Below are positions 24,368-33,854 of a stretch of 64,000 bases of DNA, in pieces. Each line of letters opens with the position of its first letter. Within the stretch, counting starts at the first letter, position 1. The notes beneath the pieces are model-generated. The model searched no databases, was not told the origin of the DNA, and saw only the letters and a program-made list of their open reading frames with translations. A program made the position numbers and the translations under genes. The stretch spans positions 124,001-188,000 of the forward strand of contig NZ_VITY01000008.1 of the NCBI RefSeq assembly GCF_007993935.1. The letters run 5' to 3'. This DNA is from Bradyrhizobium macuxiense (lineage in GTDB: Bacteria > Pseudomonadota > Alphaproteobacteria > Rhizobiales > Xanthobacteraceae).

Positions 24368-25114
24368 ATGAAGAAGTTCCTGCTCGCAACCGCAGCCGCA
24401 GCGGCTGCCCTCGCTGCCTTTGGCGCGACCGCCCACGCCGCCGACTTCAACCGCGGCTATTACCAGAAGGCGCCCGCGCCTGTTTACGCCGCTCCGCTCT
24501 ACAACTGGACCGGCTTCTATCTCGGCGGCCATCTCGGCGGCGCGTTCTCGGGCAGCAACAACGCCTTCAACGGCCTCGCGCTGACCAATTCCGACGCCCG
24601 CTTCATGGGCGGCGTGCAGGCCGGCTACGACTGGCAGCTGTCGCCGATGTGGGTGATCGGCGTCGAAGGCCAGTATTCCTGGCTCGGCGGCCACCAGCTC
24701 AACGCGATCTTCCCGGGCGGCTACGTCTACAACAACAACCAGCGCGGCATCGGCTCGATCACCGGCCGCGTCGGCTACACCTGGGGCCCGGGCCTGATCT
24801 ATGTGAAGGGCGGCTACGCCTATTCCGACAACAACGAAACGGTGACGCTCGGCGGCGCGCCGGTCGGCTTCGCGCTCAGCGACAACCACAGCAACGGCTG
24901 GACCATCGGCGGCGGCGCCGAATACATGTTCGCCCCGAACTGGTCGGCCAAGGTCGAGTACCAGTACTACGACTTCGGCGACAGCCGCTTCACCGCGCCG
25001 GGCGCGCTGGTACCGGTTGGCAGCTTCCACAATGACGAGCACACGGTGAAGGCGGGCCTCAACTACCGCTTCAATCTCGGCAACCTCGGCGGCCCCGCCT
25101 ACGGCCGCTATTGA
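24368..25114 (+). CDS. Outer-membrane beta-barrel protein, Omp25/Omp31-like
   Basis: The protein has 248 residues. The ATG at 24368 follows GGAGA and starts a signal peptide MKKFLLATAAAAAALAAFG ending THAADF. The mature protein opens with YNWTGFYLGGHLGGAFSG, the hallmark of the rhizobial/Brucella Omp25/Omp31-type eight-stranded barrel family, and has alternating aromatic/glycine strands (VQAGYDWQLSP, VGVEGQYSW-type) up to KAGLNYRFNLG. The role is structural or porin-like in the outer membrane. A strong hairpin terminator follows 26 bases after the stop. Confidence 0.93.
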   Translation: MKKFLLATAAAAAALAAFGATAHAADFNRGYYQKAPAPVYAAPLYNWTGFYLGGHLGGAFSGSNNAFNGLALTNSDARFMGGVQAGYDWQLSPMWVIGVEGQYSWLGGHQLNAIFPGGYVYNNNQRGIGSITGRVGYTWGPGLIYVKGGYAYSDNNETVTLGGAPVGFALSDNHSNGWTIGGGAEYMFAPNWSAKVEYQYYDFGDSRFTAPGALVPVGSFHNDEHTVKAGLNYRFNLGNLGGPAYGRY

Positions 25115-25140
25115 GAATCTTCCATCACAACCAAGAGTGG

Positions 25141-25167
25141 AAAGGCCGGCTCACGCCGGCCTTTTTT
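25141..25167 (+). terminator. Rho-independent terminator of the outer-membrane protein gene
   Basis: The stem AAGGCCGGC / GCCGGCCTT with a TCAC loop is followed by a T run. Confidence 0.92.
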
Positions 25168-25347
25168 GCGTCCGATCGCGAGCATCGATTCCGCAGAGCG
25201 AACCATGACAACGCGGTAAGCCCTGAAAAATCCAGCAGATCGTCGCAATTTTCCCGATTTTGTTAACCCGCCGCACCGATACTCCCGCGCCGGGGAAACA
25301 TCCAAGAGTAGTGGCCCGGGGGTAGTGGGCCAGGGGGATACGGGGCA

Positions 25348-27492
25348 ATGGCGTTTCGGTTCAAGCTCGGCAAACCAAATCTCAAGCGCATCCGCCTGCC
25401 GCAGATGGGCGTCAGGGGCAGCCTGTTCGCAGCGTTCGCCGTGATCGCGGCCATGGCGCTGGTGATCAGCGCAGGCGCCGGCATCGTGCTGCATCAGCTC
25501 GGCGGCACCATGAGCGATCTCTCCGGCCGCGACATTCCACGGCTTGCCGCGAGCCTGCAACTCTCCGCGCAGAGCGCCTCGCTCGCAGCCCAGGGTCCCG
25601 GCCTGCTCGCGGTGCAGAGCGAGGACGCGCTGAACGATCGCACCAAGAAGGTGCAGGAGGTCGCGCAGCAGACCAATGCCAAGCTTGGCGAGATCATCGA
25701 ACTCGGCGCCGACAAATCCGTCGTTAGCGCGCTGCAGGAAAACGTCAAGAACACCGACGAGGCGACCAAGAGCCTGATCTCGGCGGCGCGCGAGCGGCTC
25801 GAGGTCGGCGCGCTGCGCGACAAGCAGTACAACGCGCTGCGCAAGGCGCAGGGATCCTTCGTCTCCGCAGCCGGTCCCGCGATGCTCGACGCGCAGACCC
25901 GGCTCAACGCCATCCTCGCCTCGGCTGAGGTTTCCGCCGACGACGCCACCGAAGCCGCCCGCACCGTCGGCCAGATCAGCAACGTGCTGTCGATCGGCAA
26001 TCTGATGGCCGCCGACATGACCGCGGCGCTGTCGGCCAATTCAAGCGAGACGCTCGATGCGATCGAGGCGGAGTTCAAGAAGGGCCGCGAACGCATCAAG
26101 TCCAACCTCGAGGACCTGCCCAACAATCCGGCGATCGTCGCCGTGCGCGACACCGCCTCGAAGCTTCTCGTGCTCGGCGAAGGCAAGACCGGCGTGTTCA
26201 AGGTCCGCCAGAAGGAGCTCGACGCGATCGATTACGGCCAGACCATCCTGGAGGAGACCCGCAAGCTCAATGTCGGGCTCGGCATCAGCGTCCAGCAGCT
26301 GGTCGACGCGGTCCAGAAGGAGACCGACGCCTCGACCTTCCAGGCGCGGCAGCAGATCGCGCTCGCGACCGCGGTCATGATCGGCCTCGGCGCGCTGACC
26401 TTGGTCGGCTCGTTCCTGTTCGTCTGGCTCTATGTCGGGCGCAACATCCTGCGCCGCATCCGCGGCCTGCAGCGCTCGATGCAGCTGTTGTCCGACGGCG
26501 ACCTCGACACCGAGATCCCGCAGAGCCGCCAGCGCGACGAGATCGCCGTGATGGCCGACGCGCTGCAGGTGTTCCGCGAGAGCATGATCGAGAGCCGCGA
26601 GCTCACCGAGAACCAGAACAAGGACCGCTCCGCCAAGGCGGAGCGCGCCTCGCGCATGGAGACGCAGATCACGACGTTCGAATCGACGGTGCGCACCGCG
26701 CTCGGCAGCCTGCAGACCGCGGCGAACTCGATGCAGTCGACCGCACAGAGCATGTCGGCGACCGCCGACCAGTCGAGCGCATTGGTCAACGCGGTGGCCT
26801 CGGCCGCCGAGGAGACCTCGGTCAACGTGCAGACGGTGTCGGCCGGCACCGAGGAACTGTCGTCCTCGATCCAGGAGATCAGCCGCCAGGTGGTCACCTC
26901 GGCGGAGATCGCCCGCAAGGCGGTGGAGGAAGCCAGCGCCACCGACAGCACGATGCAGGGCCTCGCCGACAACGCCGCGCGGATCAGCGTCGTGGTCGAT
27001 TTGATCCAGACCATCGCCTCGCAGACCAACCTGCTGGCGCTCAACGCCACCATCGAGGCGGCGCGCGCCGGCGAGGCCGGCCGCGGCTTTGCCGTGGTCG
27101 CCTCCGAGGTGAAGAACCTGGCGAGCCAGACCGCGAAGGCGACCGAGGAAATCCGCCAGCAGATCGTCAGCATGCAGGAGGTGACCACCACGGCGGTCTC
27201 CGCGATCCGCAACATCTCGAGCACGATCGGCGAGATCAACGACGTCACCACCGCGATCGCCGCCGCGGTCGAGGAGCAGGGCGCGGCAACCCGCGAGATC
27301 GCCCGCAACATCCAGCACGCCGCCGGCGGCACCAGCGAGGTGTCGAGCAACATCGTCGGCGTCTCGACCGCCTCGGCCGAGGCCGGCGCCGCCGCCGGCG
27401 AGGTGCTGAGCGCCTCCGACGCGCTGCGCCGCGAGGCCGACGTGCTGCGCTCGGAGATCGACGGTTTCCTGTCGAACATCCGGGCGGCGTAA
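25348..27492 (+). CDS. Methyl-accepting chemotaxis protein
   Basis: The protein has 714 residues. A first membrane segment lies at about 26-50 (after a basic N-terminus) and a second at about 338-365, leaving a periplasmic, mostly helical sensor domain of some 290 residues rich in Ala, Gln and Ser. HAMP spans about 366-420 (RNILRRIRGLQRSMQLLSDGDLDTEIP), and the signalling domain runs to the end. The hairpin tip is NLLALNATIEAARAGEAGRG near residue 560. No C-terminal CheR-binding pentapeptide is seen. The ligand is unknown. There are no chemotaxis kinase genes next to it. GGGG lies 6 bases before the ATG. Confidence 0.95.
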   Translation: MAFRFKLGKPNLKRIRLPQMGVRGSLFAAFAVIAAMALVISAGAGIVLHQLGGTMSDLSGRDIPRLAASLQLSAQSASLAAQGPGLLAVQSEDALNDRTKKVQEVAQQTNAKLGEIIELGADKSVVSALQENVKNTDEATKSLISAARERLEVGALRDKQYNALRKAQGSFVSAAGPAMLDAQTRLNAILASAEVSADDATEAARTVGQISNVLSIGNLMAADMTAALSANSSETLDAIEAEFKKGRERIKSNLEDLPNNPAIVAVRDTASKLLVLGEGKTGVFKVRQKELDAIDYGQTILEETRKLNVGLGISVQQLVDAVQKETDASTFQARQQIALATAVMIGLGALTLVGSFLFVWLYVGRNILRRIRGLQRSMQLLSDGDLDTEIPQSRQRDEIAVMADALQVFRESMIESRELTENQNKDRSAKAERASRMETQITTFESTVRTALGSLQTAANSMQSTAQSMSATADQSSALVNAVASAAEETSVNVQTVSAGTEELSSSIQEISRQVVTSAEIARKAVEEASATDSTMQGLADNAARISVVVDLIQTIASQTNLLALNATIEAARAGEAGRGFAVVASEVKNLASQTAKATEEIRQQIVSMQEVTTTAVSAIRNISSTIGEINDVTTAIAAAVEEQGAATREIARNIQHAAGGTSEVSSNIVGVSTASAEAGAAAGEVLSASDALRREADVLRSEIDGFLSNIRAA

Positions 27493-27504
27493 ACACAGCG
27501 AAAT

Positions 27505-27594
27505 CGTAGCCCGGATGCAGCGAAGCGAAATCCGGGGTCGCTCCTTCTGAGGAGCCACGGCCCCCGGATTACGCTTCGCTCCATCCGGGCTACG
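27505..27594. repeat. Palindromic repeat, CGTAGCCCGGAT family
   Basis: CGTAGCCCGGATG at the left and CATCCGGGCTACG at the right are inverted, with an internal GCGAAGCGAAATCCGGGG / CCCCGGATTACGCTTCGC pair. It occupies the space after the chemoreceptor gene. It could act as a terminator of that gene. Confidence 0.85.
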
Positions 27595-27681
27595 GAATTC
27601 GGGCGCCTCCGCGCCCCATTCTCCGGACGGCTAGCTGATTTTCGGCTGGCGCGGCGGGCAATGTGCCGCTAAGCCCGTAGC

Positions 27682-28746
27682 ATGGACAAGAAGACCGACA
27701 GCCTGCCCTCCTCGGCGGAGGCATTGCGATACCCCTGGGAGAACCATCCCGGCCACGACCAGGTCGTGGAGGTGGCTCCCGGCGTGCTGTGGGCGCGGCT
27801 GAAGCTGCCGTTCCGCCTCAACCACGTGAACATCTATCTGCTCGCCGACGGCGACGGCTGGACCATGGTGGATGCCGGTTTCGGCAACGAGGAATCGATC
27901 GCGGCGTGGACCACGCTGTTCGACGGACCGCTGCAGCACGTCAAGGTCACAAGGCTGATCGTGACGCATTCGCATCCCGACCATGTCGGTCTCGCCGGCT
28001 GGATCACCGAGCGCTTCAACTGCCCGCTGTTCATGTCGCAGGTGGAATACCTGCAATCGGTCTATCACCAGAACCGCGGCACCGAGGAACGGCGCAACGC
28101 GCAGCGGCTGTTCTTCCGCCGCCACGGCATGGACGAGGACCTTACCGAGAAGCTGCTCGGCCGCGGCCAGGACTATCTGAAACGGGTATCGGTGCTGCCG
28201 CCGTCCTATCACCGCCTCACCCATGGCGACGAGGTCGTGATCGGCACGAGGCGCTTCAAGGTGATCACCGGCGGCGGACACGCGCTCGACCAGGTGATGC
28301 TGTATTGCGCCGCCGACAAGCTGTTCCTGTCCGCCGACCAGGTGCTGAGCAAGATCTCGCCCAATGTCAGCGTCTGGGCGGTCGAACCCGAGCAGAACTC
28401 GCTCGGCGAATACCTGGCCTCGCTGGCCAGCCTGACCACCACCTTGCCCTATGACGTGATGGTGCTGCCCGGCCATGGCGTGCCGTTCTACGGGCTGAAG
28501 ACCCGGATCAAGCAGCTCGCCGACCACCATGAGGAGCGCTGCCGGCTGATCGCCGAGGCCTGCCGGCAGGTGCCGCAGACCTCCAAGGAACTGGTGCCGG
28601 TGGTGTTCCACAAGCACGTGCTGGACGAGCACCAGATGGGGTTTGCCGCCGGCGAGCTGGTCGCCCACGTCAATTACATGCTGGTCGAGGGCCGCCTGAC
28701 GGCCCAGATGCACGACGACGGCATGCTGCGCTTTAAGACGACCTGA
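27682..28746 (+). CDS. MBL-fold metallohydrolase
   Basis: This 354-residue protein has the metallo-beta-lactamase fold: metal motif VTHSHPDHVGLAGW (H-x-H-x-D-H), a downstream metal histidine in ITGGGHALDQVML, LFLSADQVL with the bridging Asp, and LPGHG. An accessory C-terminal region (about 265-350, helical, with HHEERCRLIAEACRQVPQTSKEL) resembles the winged-helix part of LACTB2/glyoxalase-II-like members. Substrates of such enzymes are varied (thioesters, lactones, nucleic acids), and nothing here specifies one. It is cytoplasmic. It precedes hemA by 182 bases, which contain an FNR/FixK-type box, so hemA probably has its own promoter. Confidence 0.92.
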   Translation: MDKKTDSLPSSAEALRYPWENHPGHDQVVEVAPGVLWARLKLPFRLNHVNIYLLADGDGWTMVDAGFGNEESIAAWTTLFDGPLQHVKVTRLIVTHSHPDHVGLAGWITERFNCPLFMSQVEYLQSVYHQNRGTEERRNAQRLFFRRHGMDEDLTEKLLGRGQDYLKRVSVLPPSYHRLTHGDEVVIGTRRFKVITGGGHALDQVMLYCAADKLFLSADQVLSKISPNVSVWAVEPEQNSLGEYLASLASLTTTLPYDVMVLPGHGVPFYGLKTRIKQLADHHEERCRLIAEACRQVPQTSKELVPVVFHKHVLDEHQMGFAAGELVAHVNYMLVEGRLTAQMHDDGMLRFKTT

Positions 28747-28777
28747 ACCAGGCCGCGGGCGGCCCGCCCCCGGCGAT

Positions 28778-28791
28778 TTGAGCAAAATCAA
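28778..28791 (+). promoter_or_regulatory. FNR/FixK-type binding site upstream of hemA
   Basis: TTGAGCAAAATCAA fits TTGA-N6-TCAA with one weak half site, the pattern bound by FNR/FixK-family regulators. It ends 137 bases before the hemA ATG. Oxygen- and FixJ/FixK-dependent control of hemA is known in Bradyrhizobium japonicum, which supports the call. Confidence 0.6.
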
Positions 28792-28862
28792 ACCAAATAA
28801 CGCCTGCTAGGGCAATTTGCCCAACTGCGGCGCATGCCCAGTTGTGAGCCAATGCATGGACA

Positions 28863-28883
28863 TTAGAGCTGGAAAAGCTCTAA
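28863..28883. promoter_or_regulatory. Perfect inverted repeat in the hemA leader region
   Basis: TTAGAGCT and AGCTCTAA, separated by GGAAA, form an 8-base perfect dyad 45 bases before the hemA ATG. It may be an operator or an mRNA hairpin. No T run follows, so it is not a terminator. Confidence 0.45.
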
Positions 28884-28928
28884 GAAGTAGCAGCTATTCC
28901 GGTCGGGTTCCGCTTTCTGGGTTTGCCG

Positions 28929-30158
28929 ATGAATTACAGCCAGTTTTTCAATTCCGCCCTCAATCGCCTGCATGACGAGCGGCGCTACCGGGTTTTCGCC
29001 GACCTCGAGCGGATCGCGGGACGCTTCCCGCACGCGACCTGGCATTCGCCGAAGGGCAGCCGCAACGTCGTGATCTGGTGCTCCAACGACTATCTCGGTA
29101 TGGGCCAGCACCCCAAGGTGGTCGGCGCCATGGTCGAGACCGCGACCCGGGTCGGCACTGGCGCCGGCGGCACCCGCAACATTGCGGGCACCCATCACCC
29201 GCTGGTGCAGCTTGAGGGCGAGCTCGCCGATCTGCACGGCAAGGAAGCCTCGCTGCTGTTCACCTCGGGCTATGTCTCGAACCAGACCGGCATCTCGACG
29301 CTCGCAAAGCTTATTCCGAACTGCCTGATCCTGTCGGACGCGCTGAACCACAATTCCATGATCGAGGGCGTGCGCCAGGCCGGCTGCGAACGCCAGATCT
29401 TCCGCCACAACGACGTCGCGCATCTCGAGGAGCTCCTGATCGCCGCCGGCCCCGACCGGCCGAAGCTGATCGTCTGCGAGAGCCTCTATTCGATGGACGG
29501 CGACGTCGCGCCGCTCGGCAAGATCTGCGATCTCGCCGAGACATACGGCGCCATGACCTATGTCGACGAAGTGCATGCGGTCGGCATGTACGGCCCGCGC
29601 GGCGGCGGCATTGCCGAGCGCGACGGCGTGATGCACCGGGTCGATATCGTCGAGGGCACGCTCGCCAAGGCGTTCGGCTGCCTCGGCGGCTACATCGCCG
29701 GCAAGGCCGAGGTCATCGATGCCGTGCGTTCCTATGCGCCGGGCTTCATCTTCACGACCGCGCTGCCGCCGGCGATCTGCTCGGCCGCGACCGCCGCGAT
29801 CCGCCATCTCAAGACCTCGAACTGGGAGCGCGAGCGCCACCAGGACCGCGCCGCCCGGACCAAGGCGATCCTGACCGCCGCCGGCCTGCCTGTCATGTCG
29901 AGCGACACCCATATCGTGCCGCTGTTCGTCGGCGACCCCGAGAAGTGCAAGCGGGCCTCCGACATGCTGCTCGAGGACCACGGCATCTACATCCAGCCGA
30001 TCAACTATCCGACGGTCGCCAAGGGCACCGAGCGGCTGCGCATCACGCCCTCGCCCTACCATGACGACGGCCTGATCGACGCGCTCGCCGAGGCCCTGCT
30101 CCAGGTCTGGGACCGGCTCGGCCTGCCGCTGCACCAGAAGCCGCTGGCCGCCGAGTAA
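28929..30158 (+). CDS. hemA: 5-aminolevulinate synthase
   Basis: The protein has 409 residues from the ATG at 28929; a TTG two codons upstream was discarded. It condenses glycine with succinyl-CoA to give 5-aminolevulinate, the first step of heme synthesis by the Shemin pathway, using pyridoxal phosphate. Visible motifs are WCSNDYLGMGQHP, TGAGGTRNIAGTHHPL, FTSGYVSNQ, DALNHNSMIEGV, YVDEVHAVGMYGPRGGG and the PLP lysine in EGTLAKAFGCLGGYIAG. Length matches the family. An FNR/FixK-type box and a dyad lie upstream, and a strong GC hairpin lies downstream. It is cytoplasmic. Confidence 0.97.
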   Translation: MNYSQFFNSALNRLHDERRYRVFADLERIAGRFPHATWHSPKGSRNVVIWCSNDYLGMGQHPKVVGAMVETATRVGTGAGGTRNIAGTHHPLVQLEGELADLHGKEASLLFTSGYVSNQTGISTLAKLIPNCLILSDALNHNSMIEGVRQAGCERQIFRHNDVAHLEELLIAAGPDRPKLIVCESLYSMDGDVAPLGKICDLAETYGAMTYVDEVHAVGMYGPRGGGIAERDGVMHRVDIVEGTLAKAFGCLGGYIAGKAEVIDAVRSYAPGFIFTTALPPAICSAATAAIRHLKTSNWERERHQDRAARTKAILTAAGLPVMSSDTHIVPLFVGDPEKCKRASDMLLEDHGIYIQPINYPTVAKGTERLRITPSPYHDDGLIDALAEALLQVWDRLGLPLHQKPLAAE

Positions 30159-30184
30159 CCCTATCTGCTCCTGCCTGCGAATTT

Positions 30185-30217
30185 GGGCCGGCCGTGCATC
30201 GCGCGGCCGGCCCTTTG
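30185..30217 (+). terminator. Probable terminator after hemA
   Basis: The hairpin GGGCCGGCCG / CGGCCGGCCC with a short loop starts 27 bases after the stop and is followed by TTTGCGT, a weak T tract. Confidence 0.7.
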
Positions 30218-30272
30218 CGTTATAATCCTGAGACCCGGCCCTCCCAGCGGCCGGCACAGGAGATAAGCAGCA

Positions 30273-33200
30273 ATGCTGCACGACTGGGGCGTCATCGCCA
30301 CGGCGTTCGCCTACATCGGATTGTTGTTCTTCATTGCCAGCCGCGGCGACCGGATGTCGGCGGGCGAGCGCGGCCGCGCCAGCCACTGGATCTATCCGCT
30401 GTCGCTCGCGATCTACTGCACCTCCTGGACCTTCTTCGGCTCGGTCGGCTTCGCCACCCGCACCAGCGTCGACTTCCTGGCGATCTATGTCGGCCCGATC
30501 GTGATGATCGGGCTGTGCACGCCGCTGCTCCGCCGCGTCATCGCGCTCGCCAAGTCGCAGAACATCACCTCGATCGCCGACTTCATCGCCGCCCGCTACG
30601 GCAAGAGCCAGGCGGTCGCCGCGACGGTGGCGCTGATCGCGATCATCGGCTCGGTGCCCTACATCGCGCTGCAGCTGAAAGCGATGGCCTCATCGCTGGA
30701 AACCATCCTGAGCGAGGACCAGGCGTTCTCGAAAATCCCCGTGATCGGCGACATCGCACTGATGGTGACGCTGGCGATGGCGGTGTTCGCGGTGCTGTTC
30801 GGCACCCGCCACACCGACGCGACCGAGCACCAGCACGGGCTGATCCTGGCGATCGCAGCCGAATCCATCGTCAAGCTGGTCGCCTTCATCGCCGCCGGCG
30901 CCTTCGTCACCTTCTGGATGTTCTCCCCGGTCGAGCTTTACGAGCGCGCCCTGAAGACGCCGGAAGCGGTGCGTGCGATCGAATATGTGCCGTCGATCGG
31001 CAACTTCCTGATCATGACGCTGCTGTCGTTCTGCGCGGTCATGCTGCTGCCGCGCCAGTTCCATGTCAGCGTGGTCGAGAATTCGACCGGCGCGGAGGTC
31101 ACAAGGGCGCGCTGGCTGTTCCCGCTCTACCTCATCGCCATCAACGTGTTCGTGATCCCGATCGCGATCGCAGGCCTCGTGATCTTCCCGTTCGGCGCCG
31201 TCGATGCCGACATGTTCGTGCTGGCGCTGCCGATCGAAGGCAATTCGCAATTGCTCAGCCTTGCGGTGTTCGTCGGCGGCCTGTCGGCGGCGACCGCGAT
31301 GGTGATCGTCGAATGCGTCGCGCTCTCGATCATGGTTTCCAACGACATCGTGCTGCCGCTGGTGCTGCCGCGCAGCGACGACGCCCGCATCGGCCAGAAG
31401 GATTTTGGCGATTTCCTCCTGAAGGCGCGCCGCTTCTCGATCTTCGCCATCATGGTGATGGCGTATTTCTACTATCGCGCGCTCGGCAACACCCAGCTGG
31501 TCGCGATCGGCCTGTTGTCCTTTGCCGCGATCACCCAGCTCGCGCCGGCCTTCTTCGGCGGCCTGTTCTGGCGCAGGGCCACCGCACGCGGCGCGATGGC
31601 GGGCATGCTGGTCGGCTTCGCGATGTGGCTCTACACGCTGTTCATCCCGAGCTTCCTGGAGAACTCGACCGCCGGCCTGATGCTGCTGCAACACGGGCCG
31701 TTCGGGATCGAAGCGCTGCGGCCGCAGGCGCTGTTCGGCGCCGATTTGCCGCCGCTGCTGCACGGCGTGCTGTGGAGCCTTGCCCTCAACATCCTCACCT
31801 ACGTGCTGTTCTCGCTGGCGCGCGCGCCGTCCTCGATCGAGCTGTTGCAGGCCGACGTGTTCGTGCCCAATGCGCTGGCCCCGATCGCGCCGAGCTTCCG
31901 GCGCTGGCGCACCACGGTCACGGTGCAGGACATCGAGAGCACGGTGACGCAATATCTCGGCCCCGACCGCACCCGCGCGGCGTTCGCCGCGTTCGCCGTC
32001 GACCGCAACGTCGTGCTGCTGGCGTCGGCGCCGGCCGATTTCGAGCTGCTGCAGCACGCCGAGCGGCTGATCGCCTCCTCGATCGGGGCGGCGTCCTCGC
32101 GCCTCGTGATGTCGCTGCTGCTGCAGCGGCGGACGGTGTCGGCCAAGGCCGCGCTGAAGCTGCTCGACGATTCCCACGCGGCGCTGCATTTCAACCGCGA
32201 GATCTTGCAGACCGCGCTCAATCACGTGCGCCAGGGCATCGCAGTCTTCGACGCCGATCTGCAGCTGATCTGCTCCAACCGCCAGTTCTCCGAATTGCTC
32301 GGGCTGCCGCCGCACCTGGTGCAGCTCGGCATACCCTTGCCCGAGATCCTCGAATTCATGGGCGCGATCAATCCGCCGCCGGCCGGCGACGACGATAACC
32401 TGCTGCAATCGCGGCTGCGCGCCTACACCACCGAGGGCGAGCCCTATCTGGAACGCTTCACCGACCGCCATTTGGTGATCGAGGTCCGCGCCAACCGCAT
32501 GCCGGGCGGCGGGCTCGTCATCACCTTCTCCGACGTCACGCCGAGCTTCGAGGCCGCCGAGGCGCTGGAACGCGCCAATGCGACGCTGGAAAAGCGGGTG
32601 CGCGACCGCACCGAGGAACTGACGCGGCTGAACTCGGAGCTCGCGCTCGCCAAGGGCATCGCCGAGGACGCCAATGCCTCGAAGACGCGCTTCCTCGCTG
32701 CCGCCAGCCACGACATCCTGCAACCGCTCAACGCGGCGCGGCTCTATGTCACGAGCCTGGTCGAACGCCAGAACGGCGGCGAGGATTCGCGCCTCGTCGA
32801 GAACATCGACGACTCGCTCGAAGCGATCGAGGACATCCTCGGTGCGCTGCTCGACATTTCGAGGCTCGATGCCGGCGCCATGACGCCGGCGATCACGAGC
32901 TTCCGGATGGCCGATCTGATGCGCTCGCTGGAGATCGAGTTCATGCCGATCGCCCGCGACAAGGGCCTCGATCTGCGCTTCGTGGCCTGCTCGCTGCCGG
33001 TCGAATCCGATCGCTCGCTGCTGCGCCGGCTGCTGCAGAACTTCATCTCCAACGCGATCAAATATACCCCGCGCGGCCGCGTGCTGATCGGCTGCCGCCG
33101 CCGCGGCGACGCGCTCCAGATCAGCATCTTCGACACCGGCGTCGGCATCCCCGTGCAGAAGCGCGGCGAGATCTTCAAGGAGTTCCACCGCCTCGAACAG

Positions 33201-33782
33201 GGCGCCCGGATCGCCCGCGGCCTCGGCCTTGGATTATCGATCGTCGAGCGGCTGGCACGCGTGCTCAATCACCGCATCGCGATCTCGGCCAATGTCAGCG
33301 GCGGCTCGGCGTTCTCGGTCACCGTGCCGGTCGCGACCGCGGTCAACCATACCGCGGCCGTCACCAGCGCCACGCCGCTGTCGAAGACGCCGATGAGCGG
33401 CTCGCTGATCGTCTGTATCGAGAACGACCCCGCCATTCTCGACGGTATGAAGACGCTATTGACGGCGTGGGACGCCGAGGTGATCGCGGTGCTCGATGCC
33501 GACGGCGCGATCAGCGCGATCGAGACCGCCGGCGGCCGCGTCACCGGCGTCCTGGTCGACTATCATCTCGATCGCGGCACCGGCGTCGCCGCGATCCGCG
33601 AGATCCGCCGCCGCTTCGGTGACGGCATCCCGGCGATCCTGATCACCGCCGACCGCAGCCCCGCGGTGCGCGCCGCCGCGCGCGAGGAAAACATCGCGGT
33701 GCTCAACAAGCCGGTCAAACCCGCCTCGCTGCGCGCTTTGCTCGGACAATGGCGCACCCAGCAGATGGTGGCGGCGGAGTAG
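30273..33782 (+). CDS. CrbS/NahK-like hybrid sensor histidine kinase with N-terminal sodium/solute symporter domain
   Basis: The protein has 1169 residues and AGGAG precedes the ATG. Residues 1-about 500 are a sodium/solute-symporter-type transporter region with about 13 membrane segments. A PAS domain lies at about 635-760 (FDADLQLICSNRQFSELLG) and a short coiled coil follows. The kinase core follows, with phospho-acceptor H813 in AAASHDILQPL and ATP-site motifs NFISNAIKYT, DTGVGIP and GLGLGLSI. A C-terminal receiver domain (about 1045-1165) has D1096 in VLVDYHLD. This architecture is that of CrbS/ErcS/NahK kinases, which sense carbon sources such as acetate. A LuxR-type regulator gene lies beyond its stop on the opposite strand, and an MFS carrier beyond that. 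Confidence 0.94.
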   Translation: MLHDWGVIATAFAYIGLLFFIASRGDRMSAGERGRASHWIYPLSLAIYCTSWTFFGSVGFATRTSVDFLAIYVGPIVMIGLCTPLLRRVIALAKSQNITSIADFIAARYGKSQAVAATVALIAIIGSVPYIALQLKAMASSLETILSEDQAFSKIPVIGDIALMVTLAMAVFAVLFGTRHTDATEHQHGLILAIAAESIVKLVAFIAAGAFVTFWMFSPVELYERALKTPEAVRAIEYVPSIGNFLIMTLLSFCAVMLLPRQFHVSVVENSTGAEVTRARWLFPLYLIAINVFVIPIAIAGLVIFPFGAVDADMFVLALPIEGNSQLLSLAVFVGGLSAATAMVIVECVALSIMVSNDIVLPLVLPRSDDARIGQKDFGDFLLKARRFSIFAIMVMAYFYYRALGNTQLVAIGLLSFAAITQLAPAFFGGLFWRRATARGAMAGMLVGFAMWLYTLFIPSFLENSTAGLMLLQHGPFGIEALRPQALFGADLPPLLHGVLWSLALNILTYVLFSLARAPSSIELLQADVFVPNALAPIAPSFRRWRTTVTVQDIESTVTQYLGPDRTRAAFAAFAVDRNVVLLASAPADFELLQHAERLIASSIGAASSRLVMSLLLQRRTVSAKAALKLLDDSHAALHFNREILQTALNHVRQGIAVFDADLQLICSNRQFSELLGLPPHLVQLGIPLPEILEFMGAINPPPAGDDDNLLQSRLRAYTTEGEPYLERFTDRHLVIEVRANRMPGGGLVITFSDVTPSFEAAEALERANATLEKRVRDRTEELTRLNSELALAKGIAEDANASKTRFLAAASHDILQPLNAARLYVTSLVERQNGGEDSRLVENIDDSLEAIEDILGALLDISRLDAGAMTPAITSFRMADLMRSLEIEFMPIARDKGLDLRFVACSLPVESDRSLLRRLLQNFISNAIKYTPRGRVLIGCRRRGDALQISIFDTGVGIPVQKRGEIFKEFHRLEQGARIARGLGLGLSIVERLARVLNHRIAISANVSGGSAFSVTVPVATAVNHTAAVTSATPLSKTPMSGSLIVCIENDPAILDGMKTLLTAWDAEVIAVLDADGAISAIETAGGRVTGVLVDYHLDRGTGVAAIREIRRRFGDGIPAILITADRSPAVRAAAREENIAVLNKPVKPASLRALLGQWRTQQMVAAE

Positions 33783-33854
33783 GATAGTAACGAAAATCGT
33801 AGGATGGGTGGAGCGCACCGATACCGATCCTTCTCACCGCGCATTCCGATCCTT

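Noticed and set aside
30690..33188. 832-codon open frame on the minus strand
   Set aside because: It is antisense to the hybrid kinase and has a His/Arg/Gln-rich repetitive composition with no domain.
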